Assembly: GCF_001074805.1 (NCBI RefSeq)
Contig: NZ_JUPI01000016.1
Location: 1-64,000 of the forward strand
Origin: Streptococcus parasanguinis
Lineage (GTDB): Bacteria; Bacillota; Bacilli; Lactobacillales; Streptococcaceae
Length of the DNA stretch: 64,000 bases
Reading direction: 5' to 3'
In this document: piece by piece, positions 7,812 through 16,683 of the stretch
How the letters are laid out: each line of letters opens with the position of its first letter
Position numbering within the stretch: position 1 is the first letter of the stretch
The notes under the pieces: generated by a model
What the model was told of the DNA's origin: nothing
Databases searched by the model: none
What the model saw: only the letters and a program-made list of their open reading frames with translations
Position numbers and translations under genes: made by a program

Positions 7812-10463
7812 ATGTCTAAAGAACTTTCACCTAAATACAATCCAGCCGAGGTTGAGGCTGGTCGTTACCAAAAGTGGCTTGACGAAGATGTTTTCAAGCC
7901 TTCTGCAGATCAAAAGGCTAAGCCTTACTCAATCGTTATTCCACCACCAAACGTAACTGGGAAACTTCACCTTGGTCACGCTTGGGATACGACTTTGCAA
8001 GATATCATCATCCGCCAAAAACGCATGCAAGGTTTCGACACGCTTTGGCTTCCTGGTATGGACCATGCTGGGATTGCCACTCAAGCTAAAGTAGAAGCGC
8101 GTTTGGCTGAAGATGGCATCTCTCGTTATGACCTGGGCCGTGAAAAATTCCTTGAGAAAGTCTGGGAATGGAAAGACGAATATGCGACGACTATCAAGGA
8201 ACAATGGGGCAAGATGGGGCTCTCTGTAGACTATTCTCGTGAGCGTTTCACCCTTGATGAAGGGTTGTCAAAAGCCGTTCGTAAGGTCTTTGTAGAGCTC
8301 TACAAGAAGGGCTGGATCTACCGTGGTGAATTTATCATCAACTGGGATCCAAAAGCTCGTACAGCCCTTTCTGATATCGAGGTTATTCACAAGGATGTGG
8401 AAGGTGCCTTCTACCACATGAACTACATGTTGGAAGACGGTTCACGTGCCCTTGAAGTAGCAACAACACGCCCTGAAACTATGTTTGGGGATACAGCCGT
8501 AGCGGTTAACCCAAATGATGACCGTTATAAAGATTTGATTGGTAAAAATGTTATCTTGCCAATCTTGAACAAGCCAATCCCAATTGTTGGAGACGAACAC
8601 GCAGACCCTGAATTCGGTACTGGTGTGGTGAAAATCACTCCTGCCCACGACCCGAATGACTTCTTGGTTGGTCAACGTCATAATCTTCCGCAAGTGAACG
8701 TTATGAACGATGATGGTACCATGAATGAATTGGCTGGTGAATTCAACGGCATGGACCGCTTTGAAGCTCGTAAGGCTGTTATCAAGAAGTTAGAAGAAAT
8801 CGGTGCGCTTGTTAAGATTGAGAAGATGACCCACTCAGTTGGTCACTCAGAGCGTACTGGAGTTATGGTTGAACCACGCTTGTCTACACAATGGTTTGTC
8901 AAGATGGACCAATTGGCTAAGAATGCTATTGCCAACCAAGATACGGAGGACAAGGTAGAATTCTACCCACCTCGTTTCAACGATACCTTCCTTCAATGGA
9001 TGGAAAATGTCCACGATTGGGTTATTTCTCGTCAGCTCTGGTGGGGTCACCAAATCCCTGCTTGGTACAATGCTGAGGGTGAAATGTACGTTGGTGAAGA
9101 AGCTCCAGAAGGTGACGGATGGAAACAAGACGAAGATGTCTTGGATACTTGGTTCAGTTCTGCCCTCTGGCCATTTTCAACCATGGGCTGGCCTGATGTG
9201 GAAGCAGAAGACTTCAAACGTTACTTCCCAACTTCAACCTTGGTTACAGGTTACGACATCATCTTCTTCTGGGTGTCTCGTATGATCTTCCAATCATTGG
9301 AATTCACAGGACGCCAACCATTTAAGAACGTCTTGATTCACGGTTTGATCCGTGACGAGCAAGGACGTAAGATGTCTAAGTCCCTCGGTAACGGGATTGA
9401 CCCAATGGATGTTATCGAGAAATACGGTGCCGATGCCCTTCGTTGGTTCCTTTCAAACGGTTCTGCACCAGGTCAAGACGTGCGTTTCTCTTACGAGAAA
9501 ATGGATGCGTCTTGGAACTTCATTAACAAGATTTGGAACATCTCTCGTTACATCCTCATGAACAATGAAGGTTTGACCTTGGATGCGGCACGTGAAAATG
9601 TGGCTAAAGTAGCTGCTGGTCAAGCAGGTAATGTCACAGACCGCTGGATTCTCCATAACCTCAATGAAACCATCGGCAAAGTCACTGAAAACTTTGATAA
9701 GTTCGAATTTGGTGTGGCAGGTCACATCCTCTACAACTTCATCTGGGACGAGTTTGCGGACTGGTATGTTGAGTTGACTAAGGAAGTGCTTTACAGCGAC
9801 AATGAGGACGAAAAAGTCATCACTCGTTCGGTTCTTCTTTACACCTTGGATCAAATCTTGCGTCTCCTTCACCCAATCATGCCATTCGTGACTGATGAAA
9901 TCTACGGCCAAATCTCTGAAGGAACCATCGTGACGGCTGAATACCCAGTGGTTCGTCCAGAGTTTGAAAACGAGGAAGCAGCAGCTGGCGTTGAAGCTCT
10001 CAAAGATGTGATTCGCTCCGTTCGTAACTCACGTGCAGAAGTGAACGTAGCGCCAAGTAAGCCGATCACTATCTTGATCAAGACAAGCGACAGCAAGCTT
10101 GATGCTTTCTTTAATGATAATGTCAACTACATCAAACGCTTCACAAACCCAGAACACTTAGAAATTGCAGCAGATGTCGAAGTGCCTGACTTGGTTATGT
10201 CAAGCATCATCACAGGCGCAGAAATCTACTTGCCACTTGCTGACCTGCTTAATGTTGAAGAAGAATTGGCTCGTCTTGAAAAAGAATTAGCCAAATGGCA
10301 AAAAGAACTGGATATGGTCGGTAAGAAGCTCTCTAACGAACGCTTCGTAGCCAATGCCAAACCAGAAGTCGTCCAAAAAGAACGCGACAAACAAGCCGAC
10401 TACCAAGCGAAGTACGATGCGACCGTAGCACGTATTGATGAGATGAAGAAGTTGGTGAAATAA
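7812..10463 (+). CDS. valS: Valine--tRNA ligase
   Basis: The 883-residue enzyme is a class I aminoacyl-tRNA synthetase that charges tRNA-Val. The HIGH motif appears as HLGH in [16 protein letters not shown] near residue 50, and KMSKS appears in [11 protein letters not shown] near residue 520. An editing (CP1) domain with the [15 protein letters not shown] segment lies in between. The anticodon-binding domain and the C-terminal coiled coil ([17 protein letters not shown]) complete the usual length. A good Shine-Dalgarno AAAGGAG precedes the ATG. A 92-nt AT-rich gap separates it from the membrane protein gene. Expression is presumably set by the T-box at 5411-5600. Confidence 0.98.
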   Translation: MSKELSPKYNPAEVEAGRYQKWLDEDVFKPSADQKAKPYSIVIPPPNVTGKLHLGHAWDTTLQDIIIRQKRMQGFDTLWLPGMDHAGIATQAKVEARLAEDGISRYDLGREKFLEKVWEWKDEYATTIKEQWGKMGLSVDYSRERFTLDEGLSKAVRKVFVELYKKGWIYRGEFIINWDPKARTALSDIEVIHKDVEGAFYHMNYMLEDGSRALEVATTRPETMFGDTAVAVNPNDDRYKDLIGKNVILPILNKPIPIVGDEHADPEFGTGVVKITPAHDPNDFLVGQRHNLPQVNVMNDDGTMNELAGEFNGMDRFEARKAVIKKLEEIGALVKIEKMTHSVGHSERTGVMVEPRLSTQWFVKMDQLAKNAIANQDTEDKVEFYPPRFNDTFLQWMENVHDWVISRQLWWGHQIPAWYNAEGEMYVGEEAPEGDGWKQDEDVLDTWFSSALWPFSTMGWPDVEAEDFKRYFPTSTLVTGYDIIFFWVSRMIFQSLEFTGRQPFKNVLIHGLIRDEQGRKMSKSLGNGIDPMDVIEKYGADALRWFLSNGSAPGQDVRFSYEKMDASWNFINKIWNISRYILMNNEGLTLDAARENVAKVAAGQAGNVTDRWILHNLNETIGKVTENFDKFEFGVAGHILYNFIWDEFADWYVELTKEVLYSDNEDEKVITRSVLLYTLDQILRLLHPIMPFVTDEIYGQISEGTIVTAEYPVVRPEFENEEAAAGVEALKDVIRSVRNSRAEVNVAPSKPITILIKTSDSKLDAFFNDNVNYIKRFTNPEHLEIAADVEVPDLVMSSIITGAEIYLPLADLLNVEEELARLEKELAKWQKELDMVGKKLSNERFVANAKPEVVQKERDKQADYQAKYDATVARIDEMKKLVK

Positions 10464-10470
10464 ACCTAGA

Positions 10471-10497
10471 AACACGGTGGAATGCCGTGTTTTTTTG
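10471..10497 (+). terminator. Terminator after valS
   Basis: AACACGG and CCGTGTT form a stem around a 7-nt loop, followed by seven T residues. Confidence 0.85.
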
Positions 10498-10533
10498 GTA
10501 TAATGAAATCAATATCTATTGATGGAGAAAGTT

Positions 10534-11289
10534 ATGTCTAAACACCCTCACTATGAATTGTTAAACTTGATTGGCTATGGTCTTGCTAAGTTTGATGATA
10601 CTTTTATAAAGGAATTTCAATGCTCTAGTAAATCCGAGTTTTATCGTTACATAGTTTCTTTAGGCGTTGCAGAAACAACGGGTGTCGTCAAAAATAGAAT
10701 GGATTTATTCGACCCCTATTTTGATAACAATCGAAAAGGTTGGTGGCAAAAAGCTGAAGTCTACCGTTTTCGAAAAGACTTAATTGACACGATGTTTGGA
10801 AATGAGGATGTTCACAGTTTTGCAGAAATCGTTAAAATGTTGCTTGCGAGTGAAGGGAAGAAAACAGGCATAACCATCGTTGAAAAACCAATCATTCGAA
10901 CGAAATTCAAACGCCTACAAGAAACTGGAATGGAAGCAGAGAACTATTTCATACACCATTTTGATAAGGAAGAAAAATTTCAAGGTGGCCAATTGACTGA
11001 TGCCCGTCTTTATGGTGATGGATATGATTTCCAAGTAGATGTTCAAGAACATTCATACCTTGCTGAGGTTAAAGGTATCCGAAAACCTAAAGGACGTATT
11101 CGTTTGACCTCCAAAGAATTTGAGAAAGCTAAGGACTATCAATCAGATTTTATTCTATCTCTAGTCACTAATCTCGACGATATTCCAAGATTGGTATTGA
11201 TTGATAACCCACTTAACCATTTTGAATTTGAAAAAAATGTTATTAAAAATGAAGTCGTTGAATATAGAAGTTTGGAAGATTTATATTAA
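10534..11289 (+). CDS. DUF3883 domain protein, nuclease-like fold
   Basis: This protein has about 251 residues. The C-terminal half (about 130-250) matches DUF3883, a PD-(D/E)XK-type nuclease-like domain: AENYFIHHF, a conserved acidic DGYDFQVDVQ, then AEVKGIRKPKGRIRLTSKEF with the E-x-K dyad, and a final strand FILSLVTNL. The N-terminal half is helical without a recognised domain. DUF3883 usually occurs fused to helicases or in restriction-type systems, but here it stands alone with no methylase or helicase next to it. The start at 10534 is preferred because GGAG lies 6 nt upstream; in-frame TTG and ATG codons lie earlier. Substrate is unknown. Confidence 0.72.
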   Translation: MSKHPHYELLNLIGYGLAKFDDTFIKEFQCSSKSEFYRYIVSLGVAETTGVVKNRMDLFDPYFDNNRKGWWQKAEVYRFRKDLIDTMFGNEDVHSFAEIVKMLLASEGKKTGITIVEKPIIRTKFKRLQETGMEAENYFIHHFDKEEKFQGGQLTDARLYGDGYDFQVDVQEHSYLAEVKGIRKPKGRIRLTSKEFEKAKDYQSDFILSLVTNLDDIPRLVLIDNPLNHFEFEKNVIKNEVVEYRSLEDLY

Positions 11290-11397
11290 TGAATGTAAAC
11301 GTATCAGTGCTTACTACACTTACTGATATGAGCTCATAGATGGAATGGGATAACCATATAGAGAGTAATTTAAAAAATTGGTTAAGTTTCTCTTTTT

Positions 11398-11434
11398 TAC
11401 AAAAACACCACCTCCTAGTCTTTAGGAGGTGGTG
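11398..11434 (-). terminator. Terminator of the TVP38-family gene (minus strand)
   Basis: A perfect 12-bp stem (11406-11417 with 11423-11434) is followed on the minus strand by a run of five T residues. No promoter-like or coding signal was seen in the roughly 110 nt between it and the DUF3883 stop. Confidence 0.85.
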
Positions 11435-11441
11435 TCATGCT

Positions 11442-12056
11442 TTAGACCATTTTCCAGAAATAATCGATGATATAGGTCAGGCCGTAGGTGTAGATGACCA
11501 GGGTGATGGGTTTGCAGAGGATGATGATGGTCATGTAGCGTTTGAAGGTCATATTGGTCAGACCTGCCAGCATACAGATGAAGTCGGCAGGACTAACTGG
11601 CCAGATCATCATGAAGATAAAGAAGCGATCGAACCGCTTACCTTCATTGAGCCAGCCAATGTATTTGTCATAGGTCTTCTGACTGACCATGGATTGAACG
11701 AACTTAGGCCCGTACATTCTGGCGAGATGGAAGATAATAGCACAGCCGATGACGATGCCGATGTAATTGTAGATGGTCCCGATAATATGTCCGTAGATGA
11801 AAACACCTGCTACAGATGTCAGGGCACCAGGAATAATAGGGACCACTGTCTGAAGGATCTGAAGAAAGATAAAAAGAGGAGGCCCGAAGATTCCGGCTTG
11901 CAAAATAAAGGCCGACAGGGTTTCTTTGGATTGAAGGATTCCAGAAAAGTAGGCCCAGATACAGAAAGCAAGGGTTGCGAGGGCTCCAATGATGGACGAC
12001 CAATTAATGATACGCTGGAGAAGAGGAGAGACCTCTTTTAAACTTGTTTGTTTCAT
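11442..12056 (-). CDS. TVP38/TMEM64 (VTT domain) family membrane protein
   Basis: The 204-residue protein has about five hydrophobic helices and the VTT/DedA-like core: FGPPLFIFLQILQTVVPIIPG, then a glycine-rich IGTIYNYIGIVIGCAIIF, and MIWPVSPADFICMLAGLTNM. Members of this superfamily sit in the cytoplasmic membrane and several act as lipid scramblases or undecaprenyl-phosphate transporters; the cargo here is unknown. It is a single-gene minus-strand unit. The long plus-strand open frame lying opposite has no ribosome site and no family resemblance, so the minus-strand reading is the real gene. Confidence 0.9.
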   Translation of the reverse strand: MKQTSLKEVSPLLQRIINWSSIIGALATLAFCIWAYFSGILQSKETLSAFILQAGIFGPPLFIFLQILQTVVPIIPGALTSVAGVFIYGHIIGTIYNYIGIVIGCAIIFHLARMYGPKFVQSMVSQKTYDKYIGWLNEGKRFDRFFIFMMIWPVSPADFICMLAGLTNMTFKRYMTIIILCKPITLVIYTYGLTYIIDYFWKMV

Positions 12057-12200
12057 AAAAAATTCCGAGTTCTTTTTCTTCTACTATACCATGTTTTTGG
12101 AACTTTGTAAGGATTTTGTCTATTTTTTGAGCAGTGAAATTGACCTGATAGGAGTCTGTCGTTGTTTTAGTCGTCAATCGAGTGCGAAATAGCCCATTTT

Positions 12201-12210
12201 ATGCTATAAT
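12201..12210 (+). promoter_or_regulatory. Extended -10 promoter element of the yqeG-yqeH unit
   Basis: ATGCTATAAT contains TG-C-TATAAT 30 nt before the GTG start of yqeG. The -35 region is weak, as is common for extended -10 promoters in streptococci. Confidence 0.5.
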
Positions 12211-12239
12211 GGGGAGAATACGAATGTTTGGAGAAAAAC

Positions 12240-12767
12240 GTGTCAATCGAAAATTACAAACCAGATTTTGCGGTGGAGGCAGCCTATGATCTCACCGTTG
12301 CAGACTTGAAAAAACAGGGAATTAAGGCGGTCCTTGTGGATTTGGATAATACCTTGATTGCTTGGAACAATCCGGACGGCACCCCAGAGATGCGCCAGTG
12401 GTTGCATGACCTTCGTGATGGCGGGATTCGGGTCATCGTGGTGTCCAATAATAGTCCTAAACGAGTCAAACGTGCGGTTGAGAAATTTGATATTGACTTT
12501 GAAGCTTGGTCACTCAAGCCCTTTACCTTTGGGATTGATCGGGCTCTCAAACGTTTCCACTATGAAAAAAATGAAGTGGTCATGGTAGGGGATCAATTGA
12601 TGACCGACATTCGGGCAGCTCATCGGGCGGGTATTCGTTCGATTTTGGTCAAGCCTTTGGTCGAGCATGACTCCATCAAGACGCAGATTAACCGGGCGCG
12701 TGAACGCCGTGTGATGAAGCAAATGGCCGAAAAATATGGTCCGATTGTATATAAAAAAGGAATTTAA
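12240..12767 (+). CDS. yqeG: YqeG family HAD IIIA-type phosphatase
   Basis: The 175-residue protein has the HAD phosphatase motifs: motif I DLDNTL (AVLVDLDNTLIAW), motif II VVSNN, and motif IV in VVMVGDQLMTDIRAA. YqeG is a conserved Firmicute phosphatase, related to the mitochondrial phosphatidylglycerophosphate phosphatase PTPMT/GEP4 group. The exact substrate in streptococci is unsettled. The GTG at 12240 is taken as start because TTTGGAG lies 7 nt upstream and homologues begin with the IENY segment; a TTG at 12228 is possible. It heads the yqeG-yqeH-yhbY-nadD-yqeK-rsfS-yqeM cluster, and yqeH starts 2 nt after its stop. Confidence 0.93.
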   Translation: MSIENYKPDFAVEAAYDLTVADLKKQGIKAVLVDLDNTLIAWNNPDGTPEMRQWLHDLRDGGIRVIVVSNNSPKRVKRAVEKFDIDFEAWSLKPFTFGIDRALKRFHYEKNEVVMVGDQLMTDIRAAHRAGIRSILVKPLVEHDSIKTQINRARERRVMKQMAEKYGPIVYKKGI

Positions 12768-12769
12768 GA

Positions 12770-13876
12770 ATGGAAGAATTATTCTGTATTGGCTGTGGAG
12801 CCCCCATTCAGACAGAAAACAAAGAGGGGCTAGGCTATACTCCCCAATCAGCTCTTGAAAAGGGATTGGAAACAGGCGAAGTCTATTGTCAACGCTGTTT
12901 TCGTCTCCGTCACTATAATGAAATCACAGATGTGCATCTGACGGATGATGATTTCCTGAAATTGCTACACGAGGTAGGAGATAGTGACGCTCTCGTGGTC
13001 AATGTAGTCGATATTTTTGACTTTAATGGATCCGTCATTCCTGGCTTGCCCCGTTTTGTAGCAGGAAATGATGTGCTTTTGGTCGGAAATAAAAAGGATA
13101 TCTTGCCCAAGTCTGTCAAGGATAGCAAGGTGACCCATTGGTTGATGGAGCGAGCCCACGAAGAAGGCATGCGTCCTGTCGATGTGGTCCTCACCTCTGC
13201 CCAAAACAAGAGTGCTATCAAGGATTTGATGGAAAAAATTGAGCAGCACCGCAAAGGCCGTGATGTCTATGTGGTGGGTGTGACCAACGTAGGGAAATCG
13301 ACCCTCATCAATGCGATTATCCAAGAAATCACTGGTGACAAGGATATTATTACGACTTCTCGCTTCCCAGGGACAACACTGGACAAGATTGAAATCCCAC
13401 TGGACGATGGATCCTACATCTACGATACACCAGGGATTATCCATCGCCACCAGATGGCTCACTACTTGACGGCTAAAAACCTCAAGTATGTCAGCCCTAA
13501 AAAGGAAATCAAGCCCAAGACTTATCAGCTCAACCCAGAGCAAACCCTCTTCTTGGGTGGCTTGGGACGCTTTGACTTTATCAAGGGAGAAAAGCAAGGT
13601 TTCACCGCCTTCTTTGATAACGAACTCAAGCTTCATCGGACCAAACTTGAAGGAGCGACAGCCTTTTATGACAAGCATGTCGGTGGCTTACTAACACCCC
13701 CTAACAGCAAGGAAAAAGAAGAATTCCCACCCTTGGTTTCTCATGAGTTTACCATCAAGGACAAGACAGACCTCGTCATCTCTGGACTCGGCTGGATCCG
13801 TGTCAATGGGGAAGCAAAAGTAGCTGTGTGGGCACCAGAAGGCGTCGCCGTCGTCACTCGCAAAGCTATTATTTAA
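12770..13876 (+). CDS. yqeH: Ribosome biogenesis GTPase YqeH
   Basis: This 368-residue circularly permuted GTPase assists 30S subunit assembly. An N-terminal treble-clef zinc site has CIGCG and YCQRC (residues about 5-45). The G motifs then come in permuted order: G4 NKKD near 108, G5-like TSAQNKSA, G1 GVTNVGKST near 170, and G3 DTPG near 222. The C-terminal domain is the YqeH-specific RNA/protein-binding part. The permutation is normal for the family and not an anomaly. In Bacillus aroE follows; here the next gene is yhbY after a 225-nt structured intergenic segment. Confidence 0.96.
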   Translation: MEELFCIGCGAPIQTENKEGLGYTPQSALEKGLETGEVYCQRCFRLRHYNEITDVHLTDDDFLKLLHEVGDSDALVVNVVDIFDFNGSVIPGLPRFVAGNDVLLVGNKKDILPKSVKDSKVTHWLMERAHEEGMRPVDVVLTSAQNKSAIKDLMEKIEQHRKGRDVYVVGVTNVGKSTLINAIIQEITGDKDIITTSRFPGTTLDKIEIPLDDGSYIYDTPGIIHRHQMAHYLTAKNLKYVSPKKEIKPKTYQLNPEQTLFLGGLGRFDFIKGEKQGFTAFFDNELKLHRTKLEGATAFYDKHVGGLLTPPNSKEKEEFPPLVSHEFTIKDKTDLVISGLGWIRVNGEAKVAVWAPEGVAVVTRKAII

Positions 13877-13927
13877 AAATATGAAATAGAATGAAATTGA
13901 AGAGCGAACGAAGTGAGCTCAAATAGG

Positions 13928-14080
13928 GATCGTTATTGCCGTGGTGTAGTTGCCAATCGATCGATTGGCAAGGGCAAAATGGAGACCAAGGCTCCATTTT
14001 GAGGTAAGGAAATCCATTTTTCAAAGATGAGATCTTTGAAAAATTAGTTCCGACCGTCCCCACCACTTAAAATAATGATC
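13928..14080. repeat. Inverted-repeat element with three internal hairpins, upstream of yhbY
   Basis: The ends GATCGTTATT (13928-13937) and AATAATGATC (14071-14080) pair fully as RNA with one G-U. Inside them GTGGTG (13941-13946) pairs with CACCAC (14061-14066). Between these arms lie three strong hairpins: palindrome TGCCAATCGATCGATTGGCA (13951-13970), CAAAATGGAG/CTCCATTTTG (13975-13984 with 13992-14001), and a perfect 13-bp stem (14016-14028 with 14032-14044). The whole would fold as a four-way, cloverleaf-like structure ending about 8 nt before the yhbY ribosome site. It could be a MITE-like repeat or a structured leader; no open frame covers it. The flanking 13877-13927 holds nothing recognisable. 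Confidence 0.6.
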
Positions 14081-14101
14081 AAAAAATAAGGAAGTAAAAA
14101 C

Positions 14102-14413
14102 ATGACATTAACATCCAAACAACGGGCTTTCCTCAATAGCCAAGCCCACAGCCTCAAACCCATTATCCAAATCGGGAAAAACGGGCTCAATGACCAAATC
14201 AAAACCAGTGTTCGCCAAGCGTTAGATGCGCGCGAACTGATCAAGGTCACCCTCCTTCAAAATACGGACGAGAATATCCATGAAGTAGCGGAAATCTTGG
14301 AAGAAGAAATCGGTGTGGATACGGTTCAAAAAATTGGACGCATCCTCATCTTGTATAAACAATCAAGCAAAAAAGAAAACCGGAAGATTTCAGTCAAAGT
14401 AAAAGAAATCTAA
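14102..14413 (+). CDS. yhbY: Ribosome assembly RNA-binding protein YhbY
   Basis: The 103-residue protein is a single CRM domain, an RNA-binding fold found on pre-50S particles. The diagnostic LTSKQRAFLNSQAHSLKPIIQIGKNGLND opening region and the QALDARELIKV segment are present. AAGGAAG lies 8 nt upstream of the ATG. It sits in the ribosome-assembly/NAD cluster between yqeH and nadD. Its 5' region borders the inverted-repeat element at 13928-14080, which may therefore affect its expression. Confidence 0.94.
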   Translation: MTLTSKQRAFLNSQAHSLKPIIQIGKNGLNDQIKTSVRQALDARELIKVTLLQNTDENIHEVAEILEEEIGVDTVQKIGRILILYKQSSKKENRKISVKVKEI

Positions 14414-14434
14414 GACATTGAGGAGAGCAAACCT

Positions 14435-15064
14435 ATGGCAATTGAACTATTGACTCCCTTTACCAAGGTAGAGTTAGAGCCAGAGATCAAAAACAAGAAA
14501 CGCAAACAAGTTGGTATTTTGGGTGGGAATTTCAATCCGGTCCACAATGCCCATTTGGTCGTTGCGGATCAAGTGCGCCAACAATTAGGGTTAGATAAGG
14601 TGCTCTTGATGCCTGAGTATTTACCACCGCATGTCGATGCCAAGGGGACGATTGCAGAGCACCATCGTCTCAAGATGCTGGAATTAGCCATTGAAGGCAT
14701 TGAAGGTCTGGAAATCGAGACGATTGAGCTCGAGCGCAAAGGGATTTCCTATACCTACGATACCATGCTCTTGCTCAATGAACGAGATCCAGACACAGAC
14801 TATTACTTCATTATTGGTGCAGATATGGTGGATTATTTACCCAAATGGCACCGCATCGATGAATTGGTGGAGATTGTGCAATTTGTCGGAGTACAGCGAC
14901 CACGCTATAAGGCAGGGACTTCTTATCCGGTGATATGGGTGGATGTTCCCCTAATGGATATCTCCTCTAGTATGGTGCGCGATTTTCTTGCTAAAGGCCG
15001 GACGCCGAATTTTATGTTGCCAAAACCAGTCTTGGACTACATCAAGAAAGAAGGTTTGTATTAA
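14435..15064 (+). CDS. nadD: Nicotinate-nucleotide adenylyltransferase
   Basis: The 209-residue enzyme adenylates nicotinate mononucleotide to deamido-NAD, an essential NAD step. The nucleotidyltransferase signature [16 protein letters not shown] lies near residues 29-44 and the second motif [14 protein letters not shown] near 178-191. About 25 residues precede the catalytic fold, an extension usual in streptococci. The ATG follows GAGGAGAG. Its stop overlaps the start of yqeK (TAATG), implying coupling. Confidence 0.96.
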   Translation: MAIELLTPFTKVELEPEIKNKKRKQVGILGGNFNPVHNAHLVVADQVRQQLGLDKVLLMPEYLPPHVDAKGTIAEHHRLKMLELAIEGIEGLEIETIELERKGISYTYDTMLLLNERDPDTDYYFIIGADMVDYLPKWHRIDELVEIVQFVGVQRPRYKAGTSYPVIWVDVPLMDISSSMVRDFLAKGRTPNFMLPKPVLDYIKKEGLY

Positions 15065-15660
15065 TGACCTATGAAAACTACCTTGGCTTTTCTCGTGATG
15101 TCTTGCTTGAAAAAATGCGTCAAATCCTGCCAGAAAAGCGGCTAACCCACTGTTTAGGGGTTGAGGAGGCTGCGCGTGACTTGGCCAAACGTTATGGGGC
15201 TGATGAAGAGCAGGCTGGTCTAGCAGGTTTGTTACATGACTATGCCAAGAAATTATCGGATCAGGAATTTTTGGACTTGATTGATCGCTATGAGCTAGAT
15301 CCAGCATTAAAAAACTGGGGCAACAATGTCTGGCATGGGATGGTCGGGATTTACAAGATCCAAGAAGATCTCGGATTGACAGATCCAGCCATTCTTCGCA
15401 GTATTGAGATTCACACAGTGGGGAGTGGACAGATGTCAACCTTAGACAAGATTGTCTATGTGGCAGATTATATTGAACATAACCGGGCCTTTCCAGGGGT
15501 GGATCAAGCGCGGGAAATCGCTCAAGTCTCCTTGGATCGCGCCGTGGCCTATGAGACGGCTCGCACAGTCGAACATCTAGCCCACCAAGGATTGCCGATT
15601 TATCCCCAAACCCTTGAAACCTACAATGCCTTTGTGAAGTATTTGAAAGAGGAGCAGTGA
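15064..15660 (+). CDS. yqeK: HD-domain bis(5'-nucleosyl)-tetraphosphatase (symmetrical) YqeK
   Basis: The 198-residue HD-superfamily hydrolase shows [12 protein letters not shown], the HD pair in [10 protein letters not shown] and later metal ligands ([23 protein letters not shown]). YqeK-type enzymes cleave Ap4A symmetrically to ADP and so control this alarmone. It overlaps nadD by 1 nt, and its stop directly abuts the GTG start of the next gene. Confidence 0.94.
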   Translation: MTYENYLGFSRDVLLEKMRQILPEKRLTHCLGVEEAARDLAKRYGADEEQAGLAGLLHDYAKKLSDQEFLDLIDRYELDPALKNWGNNVWHGMVGIYKIQEDLGLTDPAILRSIEIHTVGSGQMSTLDKIVYVADYIEHNRAFPGVDQAREIAQVSLDRAVAYETARTVEHLAHQGLPIYPQTLETYNAFVKYLKEEQ

Positions 15661-16161
15661 GTGAAAACAGCTTTAATCATTATTGATGTACAAAATATCC
15701 TCGTGGAAACAGGTTTTGAGACAGAAAAACTCTTAGAGAAGATTGCTTATTTGCAAGATCGGGCTAGAAAACAGCAGATTGAAATCATCTACATGCAGCA
15801 TATTGAAACGCCAGAGGCTTTAACTTCAGAAGATTGGCAGTTATCGCCCCTGTTGAAGAAACAGGAGAATGAAAAGGTATTTCAGAAGCGATACAATAGT
15901 ATGTTTAAAGAGACAGGATTAAAAGAATACTTGAATCAACAAGGGATTGAACAACTGGTCCTGTGTGGCATGCAGACAGAATATTGTGTCGATACATCCA
16001 TCAAAGTGGGATTTGAATACGGCTATAAGCTGGTCGTTCCAGAAGGAGCTGTCACAACCTTTGATGGAGAGGATATCCCAGCAGAAACGCTCAATGAATT
16101 TTATGAAAATATTTGGGCAGAACGTTTTGCGGATGTCTTAGACTATAAAACAATTTTTTAA
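15661..16161 (+). CDS. Isochorismatase-family cysteine hydrolase
   Basis: The 166-residue protein has the isochorismatase-like catalytic triad: Asp in ALIIIDVQN (D9), a Lys in the VFQKRYNSMF region, and the nucleophile Cys in LVLCGMQTEYCVDTSIK. The family includes nicotinamidases and other amidohydrolases. Its position between NAD-biosynthesis genes nadD-yqeK and rsfS makes a pyridine-nucleotide-related amide tempting, but no nicotinamidase-specific zinc ligands are clear, so this is inference. It starts with GTG immediately after the yqeK stop (GAGGAGCAGTGA provides the ribosome site). Confidence 0.86.
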   Translation: MKTALIIIDVQNILVETGFETEKLLEKIAYLQDRARKQQIEIIYMQHIETPEALTSEDWQLSPLLKKQENEKVFQKRYNSMFKETGLKEYLNQQGIEQLVLCGMQTEYCVDTSIKVGFEYGYKLVVPEGAVTTFDGEDIPAETLNEFYENIWAERFADVLDYKTIF

Positions 16162-16175
16162 AGAAAGAGGACTAA

Positions 16176-16529
16176 ATGAAAGAAAAAGAATTACTTGAAC
16201 TTGTTGTTAAAGCTGCCGATGAAAAACGTGCAGAAGATATTGTGGCTTTGGATGTTCAAAGCTTGACTAGTGTGACGGATTACTTTGTTATCGCAAGCTC
16301 TATGAACAGCCGTCAGTTGGAAGCGATCGCAGAAAATATTCGCGAGAAGGTCGTTGAAGCTGGTGGCAATGCCAGCCACGTCGAAGGTGACTCAGCAGGA
16401 GGTTGGGTCCTTCTTGACTTAGGTGGTGTGGTGGTCCATGTCTTCTCAGAAGAAATGCGTGCCCACTATAACCTAGAAAAACTATGGCACGAAGCAAATG
16501 CTGTCGATCTTTCAGCAACCCTAGCATAA
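16176..16529 (+). CDS. rsfS: Ribosomal silencing factor RsfS
   Basis: The 117-residue protein is full-length RsfS (YqeL/Iojap), which binds ribosomal protein L14 on the 50S subunit and blocks subunit joining in starvation. The family segments are [20 protein letters not shown] and [20 protein letters not shown]. An AGAAAGAGG ribosome site precedes the ATG. A terminator follows closely, so yqeM downstream may depend on read-through or its own promoter. Confidence 0.96.
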   Translation: MKEKELLELVVKAADEKRAEDIVALDVQSLTSVTDYFVIASSMNSRQLEAIAENIREKVVEAGGNASHVEGDSAGGWVLLDLGGVVVHVFSEEMRAHYNLEKLWHEANAVDLSATLA

Positions 16530-16536
16530 GCAGCTA

Positions 16537-16566
16537 AACTCAGTTGGTAGCAACTGAGTTTTGTTG
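16537..16566 (+). terminator. Terminator after rsfS
   Basis: AACTCAGTTG and CAACTGAGTT form a perfect 10-bp stem with a GTAG loop, followed by TTGTT. Confidence 0.75.
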
Positions 16567-16602
16567 GTTAAATTGAAATTCTATGGAAAGAAAGGATAGG
16601 GC

Positions 16603-16636
16603 CTCGTGTTAAGTTAGTTTGGTAACGGAACACGAG
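16603..16636. repeat. Isolated hairpin between rsfS and yqeM
   Basis: CTCGTGTT (16603-16610) pairs perfectly with AACACGAG (16629-16636) around an 18-nt loop. No T run follows on either strand, so it is not a terminator. It lies in the 278-nt gap with no gene. Confidence 0.45.
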
Positions 16637-16683
16637 CTAAAAACTATGGGCAAAGTTGTTATTTTCTCCATGTTTTTAATGCT

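Noticed and set aside
6754..11289. A defence island made of the membrane protein and DUF3883 genes
   Set aside because: The two genes are separated by valS and its terminator, and no accepted defence gene, integrase or transposase is present. Each is reported alone instead.
11340..12041. Long plus-strand open frame of 233 codons opposite the TVP38-family gene
   Set aside because: It starts in the terminator region, lacks a ribosome site and resembles no protein family, while the minus-strand reading has clear membrane helices and the VTT core.
12965..13678. Minus-strand open frame of 237 codons inside yqeH
   Set aside because: It is a shadow of a strongly conserved GTPase gene, with no start signals or recognisable domain.
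16603..16636. Hairpin as a terminator of rsfS
   Set aside because: There is no T run on either strand, and a good terminator already lies at 16537-16566.
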